Part shown: in pieces, positions 1-8,319 of the stretch
Numbering within the stretch: position 1 is the first letter of the stretch
Layout: each line of letters begins with the position of its first letter
Assembly (NCBI RefSeq): GCF_002420705.1
Contig: NZ_DIIM01000016.1
Coordinates: 1 to 48,555, forward strand
Direction of reading: 5' to 3'
DNA from: Sphingobacterium sp. UBA5670
GTDB taxonomy: Bacteria; Bacteroidota; Bacteroidia; Sphingobacteriales; Sphingobacteriaceae
DNA length: 48,555 bases
Program-made: the position numbers and the translations under genes
Notes under the pieces: model-generated
The model's database searches: none
What the model was told of the DNA's origin: nothing
The model's input: the letters and a program-made list of their open reading frames with translations, nothing else

Positions 1-262
1 CTTCGTTTAAATACTTTCGTACTTCCCTTGGCGTCATTGTGCCGTAGCGGTGTAACGCATCATTATGCCCTTTAATCATATCACTTAAACCGGGTGCTCC
101 CTTATTTATCCCAAGCTGCAAGATGCAGGATGAGTTCTGGATAATCGGATCGCGGCATGATAAGAACATTTGAAAATGTTGCTGAACTTCCTTTACCTCC
201 TCTGATCCCTTAACACTATCTCTGCTGAAGGGGACGTCGCCCTTATGTATGTATACCTGCAA
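1..262 (-). pseudogene. Partial open frame of unknown family, probably decayed gene
   Basis: Reading the minus strand from 262 down to base 1 gives an uninterrupted frame of about 87 codons that runs off the window. Its composition is protein-like, with stretches such as VYIHKGDVPFSRDSVKG and HRYGTMTPREVRKYLNE. The frame is closed upstream by TAG at 265-263. Two codons before that stop lies an ATG (271-269), so the natural start appears interrupted; only a TTG at 262-260 could restart it. Further upstream on the same strand (about 530-270) short protein-like pieces occur in shifting frames with stops between them. I do not recognise the family. I infer a broken gene whose 3' part lies outside the window, but a short intact gene starting at TTG cannot be excluded. 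Confidence 0.35.
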
Positions 263-681
263 CTACAGCATGATTTGTGGAGAAGTGGATCCCGCTTCTA
301 TTTACCATCCTGAATATCGAATGGTATGGGGCGAGCTTTGATTGGCCCCTAACGATATATTATGCAGCAAGGGAGACTGGTGACGGGGCTTCTTTCAGAT
401 GGTGTAGCTTTAACTTTAGCATGAGGACAGCCCAGCTAGTTCTAGTACCTAGTCCCCATGGTTCGATTATAAAAGCTGATATGTACAGGAACTGGATATT
501 CCTCATTCAAATCCTTTGATACAAGAGATTTAGATTTATAATTTTGAGTTTTGAAACGTGAGCTACATCAAAGAAATCTTTTTGAGACACAAAGCTCATT
601 CCCTAGAAAGTCTCCCTTTATTGACCTATCATTAGTATTTTTACTAGATATTATCTAATTTAGTTGTTATTACGTTGTATT
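263..681. other. Gap without an intact gene
   Basis: No convincing intact coding frame is visible. An 80-codon plus-strand frame at 277-519 lacks a ribosome binding site and family resemblance. The minus strand carries protein-like fragments in changing frames, which fits decay of the gene whose open part lies at 1-262. Confidence 0.4.
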
Positions 682-1569
682 ATGATGAAAGTAAAAGAGG
701 TATTGGTTTTTGGCTTTTTGATCTTGTTCTTTTTAAAAGATAATCGATTGAATGCGCAAAGTAAAGCTTTAGACGATGGTGTGCTACGTATATTGGCTAT
801 CGGTAATAGTTTTTCGGAAGATGCTATTGAACAGAATTTATATGAATTGGCGAAAGCTGGGAAGAAAAAGATCGTGATCGGCAATCTCTATATTGGTGGC
901 GCTCCTCTAAGTTTGCATGTCAGTAACGCAAAAGAGGATAAACCAGCCTATCGCTACCGCAAAATCAATCTTGACGGACAAATGTCCGAGAAAGCAAATG
1001 AGCGTTTATCTGAGGCGCTTATCGATGAAGCATGGGATTATATTAGTTTTCAGCAAGCGAGCCCATTATCCGGAGATTATGATTCATACGCCAAGGATTT
1101 ACCGCTTTTATATGATTACGTTAGAAAACATGTCATATTCCCGGAAACTCAATATATATTGCATCAGACTTGGGCTTACCAGAACGGTTCATCTCATGAG
1201 GGATTTGTTCGTTATAACCGCAGTCAAGACAACATGTATAAGGCCATTACTCATACTTCGAAGGAGGTCTTTAACTGGGGTAGTTTTAGTCTATTGGTTC
1301 CTTCGGGTACAGCTATTCAAAATGCACGTTCAAGCTTTATAGGTGATCATTTTACGCGTGATGGCTATCACTTGAATTTGAATTACGGGCGTTTTGTTGC
1401 CGCTTGTGCCTGGTACGAGTCTTTGTTCCATGAAAATGTGATGAACAATAGCTTTTTACCGCTTAAGGTCACCTATGTTGAGGGGGAGATTGCTCGGGAG
1501 GCAGCACATAAGGCTGTGGAGTCCCCTTATGCCGTTACGGTATTAGAAGATTTTCAATTAATGTATTAA
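682..1569 (+). CDS. Secreted DUF4886 (SGNH-hydrolase-like) protein
   Basis: About 295 residues. The frame is open from a TTG at 664, but ATG codons at 682 and 685 immediately precede a good signal peptide (basic start, hydrophobic core, cleavage near NAQ), so I choose 682. After the signal, residues 41-47 read GNSFSED. This resembles the first block of SGNH hydrolases with a catalytic-type Ser. A late block RDGYHLN (about 226-232) resembles the Asp-x-x-His block. This arrangement is characteristic of DUF4886, a family common in Bacteroidota near polysaccharide genes and thought to act as carbohydrate esterases in the periplasm. The substrate cannot be told from sequence. The DinB gene starts 7 nt after the stop, so the two are probably cotranscribed. 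Confidence 0.8.
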   Translation: MMKVKEVLVFGFLILFFLKDNRLNAQSKALDDGVLRILAIGNSFSEDAIEQNLYELAKAGKKKIVIGNLYIGGAPLSLHVSNAKEDKPAYRYRKINLDGQMSEKANERLSEALIDEAWDYISFQQASPLSGDYDSYAKDLPLLYDYVRKHVIFPETQYILHQTWAYQNGSSHEGFVRYNRSQDNMYKAITHTSKEVFNWGSFSLLVPSGTAIQNARSSFIGDHFTRDGYHLNLNYGRFVAACAWYESLFHENVMNNSFLPLKVTYVEGEIAREAAHKAVESPYAVTVLEDFQLMY

Positions 1570-1576
1570 TATTTAT

Positions 1577-2077
1577 ATGAGTATCAAAAAGAGCTATTTG
1601 ATCGAATTGGATCATGAAACAAAAAATACCAAACGTATTTTAGAACGGATTCCAGACAATAAACTGGATTGGCGTCCACACGAGAAATCGATGAGCTTGG
1701 GAGAATTGGCAGCTCATGTTGTGGAATTACATAGCTGGGTACATAAGGCAATACCAAAAGATGTATTTGATTTTAAAGTGGATTATTCGCCGCTCAAAGT
1801 GTCTTCGGTGGATGAATTAAAGACGATTCTATCGGCAGGGCTGGAAGCCAACAAGGCAACAATTGAGAATATTGCTGAAGCAGATTGGTTTAATGAATGG
1901 GTGTTGAAAGCAGGAGATTACGAGATTGCACGTTTGCCACGTGCTGGAGCGATACGTTTTATTGTCAATAATCATATTGTTCATCATCGTGGTCAGCTGA
2001 CCGTCTATTTGCGATTATTGGATATTGCTGTACCGGGTTTATATGGACCATCGGCAGACGAAGGAATGCCTAGTTAG
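1577..2077 (+). CDS. DinB family protein
   Basis: 166 residues, the usual length for DinB/YfiT-type four-helix bundle proteins. The metal-site pattern is present: His residues in AAHVVELHSW (about residues 46-54) and the C-terminal VHHRGQL motif (about 136-142), which is the most conserved part of the family. Members are cytosolic. Some act as thiol-dependent transferases or metal-dependent hydrolases, but most have no known substrate. It follows the DUF4886 gene by 7 nt and ends just before a strong bidirectional terminator. A second, only distantly similar DinB protein is encoded at 8320-8817 on the other strand. Confidence 0.88.
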   Translation: MSIKKSYLIELDHETKNTKRILERIPDNKLDWRPHEKSMSLGELAAHVVELHSWVHKAIPKDVFDFKVDYSPLKVSSVDELKTILSAGLEANKATIENIAEADWFNEWVLKAGDYEIARLPRAGAIRFIVNNHIVHHRGQLTVYLRLLDIAVPGLYGPSADEGMPS

Positions 2078-2106
2078 TGCGATGATTTGTTAGATTGTTT
2101 AAGAAC

Positions 2107-2138
2107 AAAAAAGGGAATCAAATTTGATTCCCTTTTTT
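2107..2138. terminator. Bidirectional terminator between DinB gene and sucD
   Basis: Perfect palindrome of two 16-nt arms with no spacer: A-run, GGGAATCAAA, then TTTGATTCCC and T-run. It has a T-run on either strand and sits between convergent genes, so it can terminate both transcripts. Confidence 0.9.
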
Positions 2139-2156
2139 ATATGGTTGATGGTCTAA

Positions 2157-3029
2157 TTATTTAGCCAATTCTTCTGCGATTGCTTTTCCAATTTCAGCTG
2201 GAGATTCAACAACACGAATACCACACTCACGCATGATTTTCATTTTTGCAGCAGCAGTGTCATCTGCACCACCTACAATTGCACCGGCGTGTCCCATACG
2301 ACGTCCTGGAGGCGCTGTTTGACCTGCGATAAATCCAACAACAGGTTTAGTACCATGTTCTTTGATCCAACGAGCAGCTTCAGCTTCCATTCCGCCACCG
2401 ATTTCACCAATCATGATGATCGCTTCAGTTTCAGGGTCATTCATTAATAATTCAACAGCTTCTTTCGTTGTTGTACCAATGATAGGGTCACCACCAATTC
2501 CGATTGCTGTTGTGATACCTAATCCTGCTTTTACAGTTTGATCTACGGCTTCGTAAGTTAAAGTTCCAGATTTAGAAACAACACCTACATTACCTTTTTT
2601 GAAGATAAATCCTGGCATGATACCGATTTTAGCTTCACCTGCAGTGATGATACCAGGGCAGTTTGGACCGATCAAACGAGAGTTTTTGTCGCTCAAGTAA
2701 GATTTTACTTGGATCATGTCTTTTGTCGGGATACCTTCTGTAATACAAACAATCACTTCGATACCAGCAGCGGCAGCTTCCATGATCGCATCTGCAGCAA
2801 ATGCTGGAGGTACAAAGATAATAGAAACATTAGCTCCTGTAGCGTCTACCGCATCTTGAACAGTATTGAATACAGGACGGTCTAAGTGTTGTTGACCACC
2901 TTTACCAGGAGTAACACCACCAACTACATTTGTTCCGTACTCAATCATTTGAGTAGCATGGTAAGTACCTTCGTTTCCAGTGAAACCTTGAACGATTACT
3001 TTTGAATCTTTATTAACTAATACACTCAT
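2157..3029 (-). CDS. sucD: Succinate--CoA ligase [ADP-forming] subunit alpha
   Basis: 290 residues, close to the 289 of E. coli SucD. This subunit binds CoA and carries the phosphohistidine intermediate for the TCA-cycle conversion of succinyl-CoA to succinate with NTP formation. The N-terminal CoA-binding domain contains QGFTGNEGTYH (about 14-24) and TPGKGGQ (40-46). The ligase domain carries GPNCPG (121-126) and the active-site segment GRRMGHAGAI, with His247 as the phosphorylated residue. The frame is open eight codons further upstream, but ATG at 3029 is preceded by AAAGAAGAA and matches the family start. The beta subunit gene (sucC) is not adjacent, which is common in Bacteroidota. Transcription probably starts from the TAGATTTG element just upstream. 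Confidence 0.97.
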   Translation of the reverse strand: MSVLVNKDSKVIVQGFTGNEGTYHATQMIEYGTNVVGGVTPGKGGQQHLDRPVFNTVQDAVDATGANVSIIFVPPAFAADAIMEAAAAGIEVIVCITEGIPTKDMIQVKSYLSDKNSRLIGPNCPGIITAGEAKIGIMPGFIFKKGNVGVVSKSGTLTYEAVDQTVKAGLGITTAIGIGGDPIIGTTTKEAVELLMNDPETEAIIMIGEIGGGMEAEAARWIKEHGTKPVVGFIAGQTAPPGRRMGHAGAIVGGADDTAAAKMKIMRECGIRVVESPAEIGKAIAEELAK

Positions 3030-3050
3030 TTCTTCTTTAAATTTTGCACA

Positions 3051-3058
3051 CAAATCTA
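3051..3058 (-). promoter_or_regulatory. Putative sucD promoter -7 element
   Basis: TAGATTTG on the minus strand matches the Bacteroidota TAnnTTTG element and lies about 22 nt before the sucD start, leaving room for a short leader with the purine-rich ribosome binding site. No clear -33 TTTG is visible. Confidence 0.45.
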
Positions 3059-3119
3059 CTATTTTGCTTTCTAAAATGGAAGCAATGTGAATAGTAATGT
3101 GACCTTTATTGATAAATTT

Positions 3120-3653
3120 TTAATTGAGATTGCGTTTTTGGATAAAATCCCAAAGAATAATGCCAATTGCGACAGACACGTTTAGGGAATGTTTGGTTCC
3201 ATATTGAGGGATTTCAATGCAGGTATCAATTTTTTCCATGACTTCTTCATCGACTCCATTGACCTCATTTCCAAAAATCAATGCATATTTTTTTTTATCT
3301 TCGGGTTCAAAGCGATGTAACATGACGCTGTCATCTGCTTGCTCGATAGCAACAATAACGTAACCTTCTGCCCGAAGCTGATCGACCACGGTAATTGTAT
3401 CTTTGTGGTATTCCCAAGAGACTGATTGAGTTGCCCCAAGCGCTGTCTTTTCGATTTCACGGTGGGGAGGTGTACCCGTAATACCACATAGATATATTTT
3501 TTCAATAGCAAATCCGTCTGCAGTACGGAAGGCTGAGCCTACATTATGCATGCTCCGTACATTGTCCATAACGATTGTGATAGGAGTTTTTTCTTGTTTT
3601 TTAAACGATTCAACGTCTGTACGTTGAAGTTCATCCATCGATAATTTTTGCAT
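3120..3653 (-). CDS. SpoU/TrmH family 2'-O-methyltransferase
   Basis: 177 residues, a compact SPOUT methyltransferase acting on tRNA or rRNA with S-adenosylmethionine. The three SpoU motifs are present in order: motif 1 DNVRSMHNVGSAFRTAD (about 30-46) with the RNA-contacting Asn and Arg, motif 2 ALIFGNEVNGVDEEV (about 128-142), and motif 3 IPQYGTKHSLNVSVAIGI (about 148-165). There is no N-terminal L30e-like substrate-binding domain, so it is a minimal version such as TrmL/TrmH-like enzymes; the exact target cannot be assigned. It is transcribed divergently from rpsT. A TATATTTG element ends only four bases before the ATG, suggesting a leaderless or nearly leaderless transcript. Confidence 0.9.
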   Translation of the reverse strand: MQKLSMDELQRTDVESFKKQEKTPITIVMDNVRSMHNVGSAFRTADGFAIEKIYLCGITGTPPHREIEKTALGATQSVSWEYHKDTITVVDQLRAEGYVIVAIEQADDSVMLHRFEPEDKKKYALIFGNEVNGVDEEVMEKIDTCIEIPQYGTKHSLNVSVAIGIILWDFIQKRNLN

Positions 3654-3657
3654 GTCG

Positions 3658-3665
3658 CAAATATA
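3658..3665 (-). promoter_or_regulatory. Putative promoter of the SpoU methyltransferase gene, start codon abutting
   Basis: TATATTTG on the minus strand is a perfect TAnnTTTG element. It ends four bases before the ATG, so transcription would begin at or within the start codon. No purine-rich ribosome binding site is present between them. Confidence 0.5.
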
Positions 3666-3689
3666 CTAAACCTAAAAAATAAAATAGAT

Positions 3690-3720
3690 TTTGAATATTG
3701 AAAATAAGGTGTTATTTTTG
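3690..3720 (+). promoter_or_regulatory. Promoter of rpsT
   Basis: TTTG at 3690-3693 and TATTTTTG at 3713-3720 are separated by 19 nt, matching the Bacteroidota sigma-ABfr consensus (TTTG, about 19 nt, TAnnTTTG). The transcript would start near 3726, giving a leader of about 40 nt before rpsT. Confidence 0.75.
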
Positions 3721-3766
3721 CAGTCCGAATTACAAGAAAAAATTGAATAAAAATTAGCTAAAAAAA

Positions 3767-4021
3767 ATGGCAAATCATAAATCAGCGATCAAAAGAATTA
3801 GAGCAAACGCTACTAAACGTTTAAGAAACCGTTACCAAGCAAAAACTACACGTAACGCAATCAAAAAATTACGTCACACTACTTCTGCAGAAGAAGCAAA
3901 AACATTATTACCACGCGTAATTTCTATGCTTGATCGTTTGGCAAAGAAAAATGTGATCCACAAGAAAAAAGCTTCTAACAACAAATCTAAGTTAACAAAA
4001 TTCGTTAACGGTTTAGCGTAA
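3767..4021 (+). CDS. rpsT: 30S ribosomal protein S20
   Basis: 84 residues, normal length for S20. It is highly basic and helical with the family opening MANHKSAIKRIRANATKRLR, later LLPRVISMLDRLAKKNVIH and a Lys/Asn-rich tail KKKASNNKSKLTKFVNGLA. It binds 16S rRNA early in assembly of the 30S subunit. Its own promoter lies upstream and a GC-rich terminator follows directly, so it is a single-gene transcription unit. Codon choice looks strongly biased, as expected for a highly expressed gene. Start is ATG at 3767 after an A-rich leader. Confidence 0.98.
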   Translation: MANHKSAIKRIRANATKRLRNRYQAKTTRNAIKKLRHTTSAEEAKTLLPRVISMLDRLAKKNVIHKKKASNNKSKLTKFVNGLA

Positions 4022-4041
4022 GCTGTTTGTATAGATATAGA

Positions 4042-4070
4042 GGGGTACAGCTCGCTGTATCCCTTTTCTT
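4042..4070 (+). terminator. Intrinsic terminator of rpsT
   Basis: GGGGTACAGC pairs with GCTGTATCCC (one G-T pair) around a short CTCG loop at 4042-4063, followed by TTTTCTTT. It begins 21 nt after the rpsT stop. Confidence 0.88.
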
Positions 4071-4114
4071 TATGTTATATACTTTGGATTTCTCTTTCCA
4101 AGCGAATGGTTAAT

Positions 4115-4143
4115 AAAAAAGCATCGAAAATCGATGCTTTTTT
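4115..4143. terminator. Bidirectional hairpin terminator
   Basis: AAAAAAGCATCGA, loop AAA, TCGATGCTTTTTT: a 13-bp perfect stem with A- and T-runs. It can serve as a second stop for rpsT and as a stop for the converging DUF1080 gene on the minus strand. Confidence 0.8.
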
Positions 4144-4252
4144 ATTGATGTATTTATTTTATAGGTCAGAAAGAATCTTCAGCTCGCTTTCACGACCATT
4201 GATGCTTTCAAAGGCATGAAGGTTTTATTTTAAATCTTCCCACGGTATAATC

Positions 4253-5104
4253 TTATTGCTGCAAATTTGGAAGTAACTCTGCAATGACCTTTTTCAATTT
4301 ATTGGGATCCTTCATATAAGGTTCCAAGTCATAAAGCTCAACCTTTTTGAAATCAATTGGATGACTTTCGCTTTGGAGTGAAATTGTACCTTTATTTAAA
4401 AGCTGACCATCTTTTTTAACTTTAGGGTCGAAATCGGTCACATTTCCACCTCCAATTTGAGGTTTGTTATATTGCAGAACAACCTTATTCTCGATGATAT
4501 GTTGGACCAAGGAGTCTCCCAATACCAAGAAATCTGCTGTTACCCATTGATCACCGGCATAAGTTTTTGATGTCGAACTAATGCAATGTGGCGTAAAGAG
4601 TTTATTGTCGATCACAACGTTTGTGCCTGGTGTACAAAGGTTGCTTGTGGTCCGTTCGTCCTTGCCATTTCCACCCAACAATTGCCCTTCGATAGATATT
4701 GGAAAGTCTTGATCTACACCCATGGTATTAGGATCTTGTCCATGTAGCATAGCTCCGCTATTACGCCAAGCCCAACCTTCACCACCATTCACCTGTTCAC
4801 CGACAAATCTGTAAGTAACACGCAGCAAATAAGCAGAGAATTCTTTATTGTAGAACAAGTGGCCATACTGAAAATTGAAATTATCATAACCATCATATCT
4901 TACCTTGAGTAAACCGTCTTCTACACGAAATGTATTTTTATAATTATCCCCAACTTTGTGGTTTCTGATTTTTGGGGTCCAGTTCTTCAAATCTTTCCCA
5001 TTAAATAACTGAATGGGTTTGGGTTTTTTATCTTGAGATTTGGCAAATAAAGAAGTGCTAAGCAGTAAAATTCCAGCACTATAAATGATATGTTTGAATT
5101 TCAT
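4253..5104 (-). CDS. Secreted DUF1080 (3-keto-disaccharide hydrolase-like) protein
   Basis: 283 residues with an N-terminal signal peptide (MKFKHIIYSAGILLLSTSLFA). The mature protein opens with the DUF1080 signature IQLFNGKDLKNWTPK (about 32-46). It contains Trp/Gly-rich strands such as GGEGWAWRNSGAML (about 107-120) and ends with a strand pair reading HPIDFKKVELYDLEP. The family has a concanavalin-like sandwich fold; some members hydrolyse 3-keto-glycosides, but most are untested. It lies 39 nt downstream of the AraC regulator gene on the same strand, so it is probably cotranscribed with or controlled by it. Location is periplasmic or surface by inference. Confidence 0.85.
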   Translation of the reverse strand: MKFKHIIYSAGILLLSTSLFAKSQDKKPKPIQLFNGKDLKNWTPKIRNHKVGDNYKNTFRVEDGLLKVRYDGYDNFNFQYGHLFYNKEFSAYLLRVTYRFVGEQVNGGEGWAWRNSGAMLHGQDPNTMGVDQDFPISIEGQLLGGNGKDERTTSNLCTPGTNVVIDNKLFTPHCISSTSKTYAGDQWVTADFLVLGDSLVQHIIENKVVLQYNKPQIGGGNVTDFDPKVKKDGQLLNKGTISLQSESHPIDFKKVELYDLEPYMKDPNKLKKVIAELLPNLQQ

Positions 5105-5143
5105 CCTGAATTAGGTTTATTGACCTAAATTAGGTAAACATTT

Positions 5144-5977
5144 TTAAATAAGCAATTCTTTTTGTTTGACATATTCGCTTGGACGGATGCCGACGACCTT
5201 ATTGAACGTGTTACTAAACGTGGGGAGGCTATTGTACCCGACTTTGAGCGCAACTTCATTTACACTTAGTTTTTCGTCCAAAAGGAGCTTTAGAGCGGTC
5301 AGCATTCTGAGTATCGTGTAGTATTGGATAAAAGACATATTTAATTCTTTTTGAAATAGTCTGGCTAATGTACGTTCACTAATGTTAAATAATCCGGCAA
5401 GTTTTTTAAAGCTGACATTTTCCTCTATATTCTCTTCGAGGTAAGTGACGATATCCTTTAATTTCTGATGATTAGGATAGGGTAGGGCTAATGGAAGCTC
5501 ATGTAGTGATAATTCCGGCAGGATAAGTTTAAATGCTGTAGCTATACTATATTTAGGTTCTTCGACCGGAAAGATATTGCCATTCCAGCGATTTGTAAAC
5601 ATAATCAGCTCTATCAAAAGATCATTGACAGGATAAATTCCCATTTTACTATAAAATGGTGCGTCATTATTAGTTTTTGGAAAGTACAAATTACGCATAA
5701 CGACCTCAGGGGTACTTGGATGAATACTATGTCTTACGCCGGCTGGAATCCACAAATAATGACGGGCAGGCAGAAAATATGATTTTTCCTCCGTTTTGAT
5801 AAATACTACACCACCTTCTGTATATAAAAATTGATCTTTATCGTGGCAATGCTCTGAAATATGGTTCTCTGCTATAATAGCGTGGTGACAGTAAATGCTA
5901 TCTTCAAACGAGTCGACCTCCGTCATATAATAACGGTTGACATATTTAGCATCTGTTGGTATATCTTGTGTATTCAT
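5144..5977 (-). CDS. AraC family transcriptional regulator
   Basis: 277 residues. The N-terminal half is a cupin-like sensing domain: HCHDKDQFLYTEGGVVFIK followed by PARHYLWIPAGVRHSIH, typical of AraC proteins that bind small ligands. The C-terminal ~100 residues hold two helix-turn-helix motifs: VSFKKLAGLFNISERTLARLFQ and LSVNEVALKVGYNSLPTFSNTF, ending in the family motif VVGIRPSEYVK. It probably regulates itself and the DUF1080 gene 39 nt downstream; the ligand is unknown. A TACCTTTG promoter-like element lies about 22 nt upstream of the ATG. No second regulator is nearby. Confidence 0.92.
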   Translation of the reverse strand: MNTQDIPTDAKYVNRYYMTEVDSFEDSIYCHHAIIAENHISEHCHDKDQFLYTEGGVVFIKTEEKSYFLPARHYLWIPAGVRHSIHPSTPEVVMRNLYFPKTNNDAPFYSKMGIYPVNDLLIELIMFTNRWNGNIFPVEEPKYSIATAFKLILPELSLHELPLALPYPNHQKLKDIVTYLEENIEENVSFKKLAGLFNISERTLARLFQKELNMSFIQYYTILRMLTALKLLLDEKLSVNEVALKVGYNSLPTFSNTFNKVVGIRPSEYVKQKELLI

Positions 5978-6409
5978 TTTAACCTATATACTATGCAGCA
6001 AAGGTAAGATTTTTTTACTAGACAGCGCCTTTACTTCTTGAAAGTGAGTGTATGCTTACATTAAAATTGCAATTAATCGGCTAGAGAGTTAGTATTTACT
6101 TACTTTGGTTTTCCTTTTATTATTGTAAGTTGTTTGTTTTCAGCGTGATATATATTATCAATCAGTGTGATACAAAATATTTTTTTATTAAGGTTTGTTG
6201 TATATTTTTGATTTGTAGCGAGTTGTCTATTTTAAGTCGCGTTTGGATAACTTTGTGTCGAATGATAATAAATATGCAGTTGAAAAAAAAGCTAAAATTG
6301 TTTGGTTAAGAGGTTGGAAAATATACCAAAGAACTTTTCAAATAAAGGAAATATATAGGTTTCAATTTCTTAAGTTTACAATAATGGAATAAAATCAAAC
6401 TATAACAAT
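5978..6409. other. Divergent regulatory gap
   Basis: 432 bp, strongly AT-rich, between the divergent AraC and CoA-transferase genes. It holds the AraC-side TACCTTTG element and a TAACTTTG at 6248-6255 that could serve the CoA-transferase gene. Near 6144-6172 CAGCGTGATA and CAGTGTGATA form an imperfect direct repeat that could be a regulator site. No coding frame is seen. Confidence 0.4.
5999..6006 (-). promoter_or_regulatory. Putative promoter -7 element of the AraC regulator gene
   Basis: TACCTTTG on the minus strand fits TAnnTTTG and lies about 22 nt upstream of the start codon. A -33 element is not evident. Confidence 0.4.
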
Positions 6410-7906
6410 ATGGCTTACGAAAGAATAAAAGTTCAAAGCTTACATGATAAAGTGATTACAGCGGAAGAAGCTGCTAAACTATTTCAAAACGGAATGGTCG
6501 TTGGTTCAAGCGGTTTTACCAAAGCTGGAGACAGTAAGGTAGTGTTACCCGCTTTGGCTGAGCGAGCGAAAGTCGAGCCGTTAAAAATAACCTTAATTAC
6601 TGGGGCTTCGCTGGGACACGGAACAGATGGTAAATTAGCGGAAGCAGGGGCGCTATCCAAACGGATGCCTTTCCAGGTTGATCGTATTCTACGTAATAAA
6701 ATTAATGCTGGTGATGTATTGTTCATAGATCAGCATTTAAGTGAAACTGCAGAGCTTCTTCATAACAGGAATTTACCGCAGGTGGACATTGCCGTTTTGG
6801 AAGTTGCTGCAATAGAATCGGACGGGAGTATCGTGCCAACGACTTCAGTAGGTAACTCTGCAACCTTTGCTGCTTTGGCTAAACAGGTTATTTTAGAAGT
6901 AAACACAGCAATACCTACGACTATCAAGGGGATACACGATATCTATCAGGCCGAGGATTACCCACGTCGTAATGTAATTCCTATCGTAGCGCCAGAAAAT
7001 AAGATTGGGCGGAAGACTATCCCCTTAGATGCGAGTAAGGTAGTGGGGATTGTTTTTACCAATGAGCTTGATAGTCCTGCTGACATTGCTGAACCGGATA
7101 CCAAAACAACCGCGATAGCCAACCATATCTTGCAATTCTTTGAGAATGAAGTAGAATTAGGTCATTTGACAGAAAGTCTGATGCCACTTCAAGCGGGCAT
7201 TGGTAAGGTTGCTAATGCTGTGTTGACTGGATTCATACATAGTAAATTCCGTAACTTGACCATGTTTTCGGAGGTATTGCAAGATAGCACCTTTGATTTA
7301 ATTGATGCCGGAAAACTGGATTTTGCTTCTGCTTCTTCCATTACTGTCTCTGAAGAATGTTATTCAAGAGTGTTCGATCATTTGGATCGATACCGTGATA
7401 AGATTGTATTGCGTCCACAGAACATTTCCAATACACCTGGACTGATTAAACGTTTGGGCATCATCGCGATCAATACAGCTATCGAGTTCGATATTTATGG
7501 AAACGTAAATTCCACCCATACTTCAGGAACGAATATCATGAACGGTATTGGTGGGTCTGGTGATTTTGCCCGTAATGCTTATTTGAGCATCTTTGTCACG
7601 CAGGCTGCATCCAAAGGGGATGCAATTTCTCACATTGTTCCCATGGTTTCACATGTAGACCATACCGAACACGATGTTGATATTTTGGTAACAGATTATG
7701 GCTTGGCCGATTTACGTGGTTTAGCACCTCGTGAGCGAGCGAAAGTAATTATTGAGAACTGTGTACATCCTGATTATAAAGAACAGCTTTTTGACTACTA
7801 TAATCGCGCGTGTGAAAGAGGAGGCCATACCCCACATTTGTTGGAGGAAGCGTTTAGTTGGCATATCAATCTTCGTGAAAAAGGAACAATGAAAAAAGAC
7901 CAATAA
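6410..7906 (+). CDS. Acetyl-CoA hydrolase / succinyl-CoA:acetate CoA-transferase family protein
   Basis: 498 residues, the usual size of the acetyl-CoA hydrolase/transferase family (class I CoA-transferases such as AarC, Cat1 and Ach1). The N-terminal domain has the Gly-rich SGFTKAGDSK (34-43) and GASLGHGTDGKLA (65-77). The C-terminal domain carries the catalytic-type Glu288 in TMFSEVLQDS and the oxyanion-region GTNIMNGIGGSGDFARNAYL (373-392). Such enzymes move CoA between succinate and acetate, tying acetate overflow to the TCA cycle; some hydrolyse acetyl-CoA. Succinyl-CoA:acetate transferase is the likelier activity because the motifs match AarC-like proteins, but specificity is inferred. 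It is a single gene ending in a strong terminator. Codons 2-6 (AYERIK) follow a weak leader without a strong ribosome binding site. Confidence 0.88.
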   Translation: MAYERIKVQSLHDKVITAEEAAKLFQNGMVVGSSGFTKAGDSKVVLPALAERAKVEPLKITLITGASLGHGTDGKLAEAGALSKRMPFQVDRILRNKINAGDVLFIDQHLSETAELLHNRNLPQVDIAVLEVAAIESDGSIVPTTSVGNSATFAALAKQVILEVNTAIPTTIKGIHDIYQAEDYPRRNVIPIVAPENKIGRKTIPLDASKVVGIVFTNELDSPADIAEPDTKTTAIANHILQFFENEVELGHLTESLMPLQAGIGKVANAVLTGFIHSKFRNLTMFSEVLQDSTFDLIDAGKLDFASASSITVSEECYSRVFDHLDRYRDKIVLRPQNISNTPGLIKRLGIIAINTAIEFDIYGNVNSTHTSGTNIMNGIGGSGDFARNAYLSIFVTQAASKGDAISHIVPMVSHVDHTEHDVDILVTDYGLADLRGLAPRERAKVIIENCVHPDYKEQLFDYYNRACERGGHTPHLLEEAFSWHINLREKGTMKKDQ

Positions 7907-7940
7907 TCTAGGGCCAGCCTGGCTATTGTCTAAAGGCATA

Positions 7941-7979
7941 AAAAAATGCGGAGTTCAAAATTAAACTCCGCATTTTTTT
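7941..7979. terminator. Bidirectional terminator after the CoA-transferase gene
   Basis: ATGCGGAGTT (7946-7955) pairs with AACTCCGCAT (7964-7973), flanked by an A-run and a T-run. Confidence 0.9.
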
Positions 7980-8023
7980 ATCTTATTGCCAGCCGCTGTA
8001 ACTTTTTTGATCCGGCGAAGCTC

Positions 8024-8134
8024 CTAATTTGTGCGATTGAGAGCAATCGTAATTTTTGTCCGAAACCATTCTCCGGTTTCTGGAGATTCCATTGTTTTAC
8101 TGTAGGCAGCAACAAGTTCGGTATAGAATTTTGC
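8024..8134 (-). pseudogene. Short gene remnant
   Basis: On the minus strand a 36-codon piece ends in TAG and reads protein-like (FYTELVAAYSK, then TGEWFRTKITIALN). It is closed upstream by a TGA. A shifted frame immediately upstream continues with ELAEAPKHE-like sequence, suggesting a frameshifted remnant of a small gene. The family is not recognised. The rest of the 7980-8319 gap has no supportable gene. Confidence 0.25.
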
Positions 8135-8319
8135 TCATGTTTTGGCGCCTCTGCCAATTCTCTGCTTCACATGAAAATCTGCTGAACTGGATAAAGAAAT
8201 CAGCAAACGAAACATGATGTCTACGTAAGTTGCTGGTAGAGCCCCTGAGCAGCGAATTCTACAAGCGAAAAACTAACTTTCTTTTTCAGTATGTTTTATC
8301 CATGGAGATGATCCAATCC

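Noticed and set aside
277..519. 80-codon plus-strand frame
   Set aside because: No ribosome binding site, odd Trp/Cys-rich composition and no family resemblance; the opposite strand looks more coding-like.
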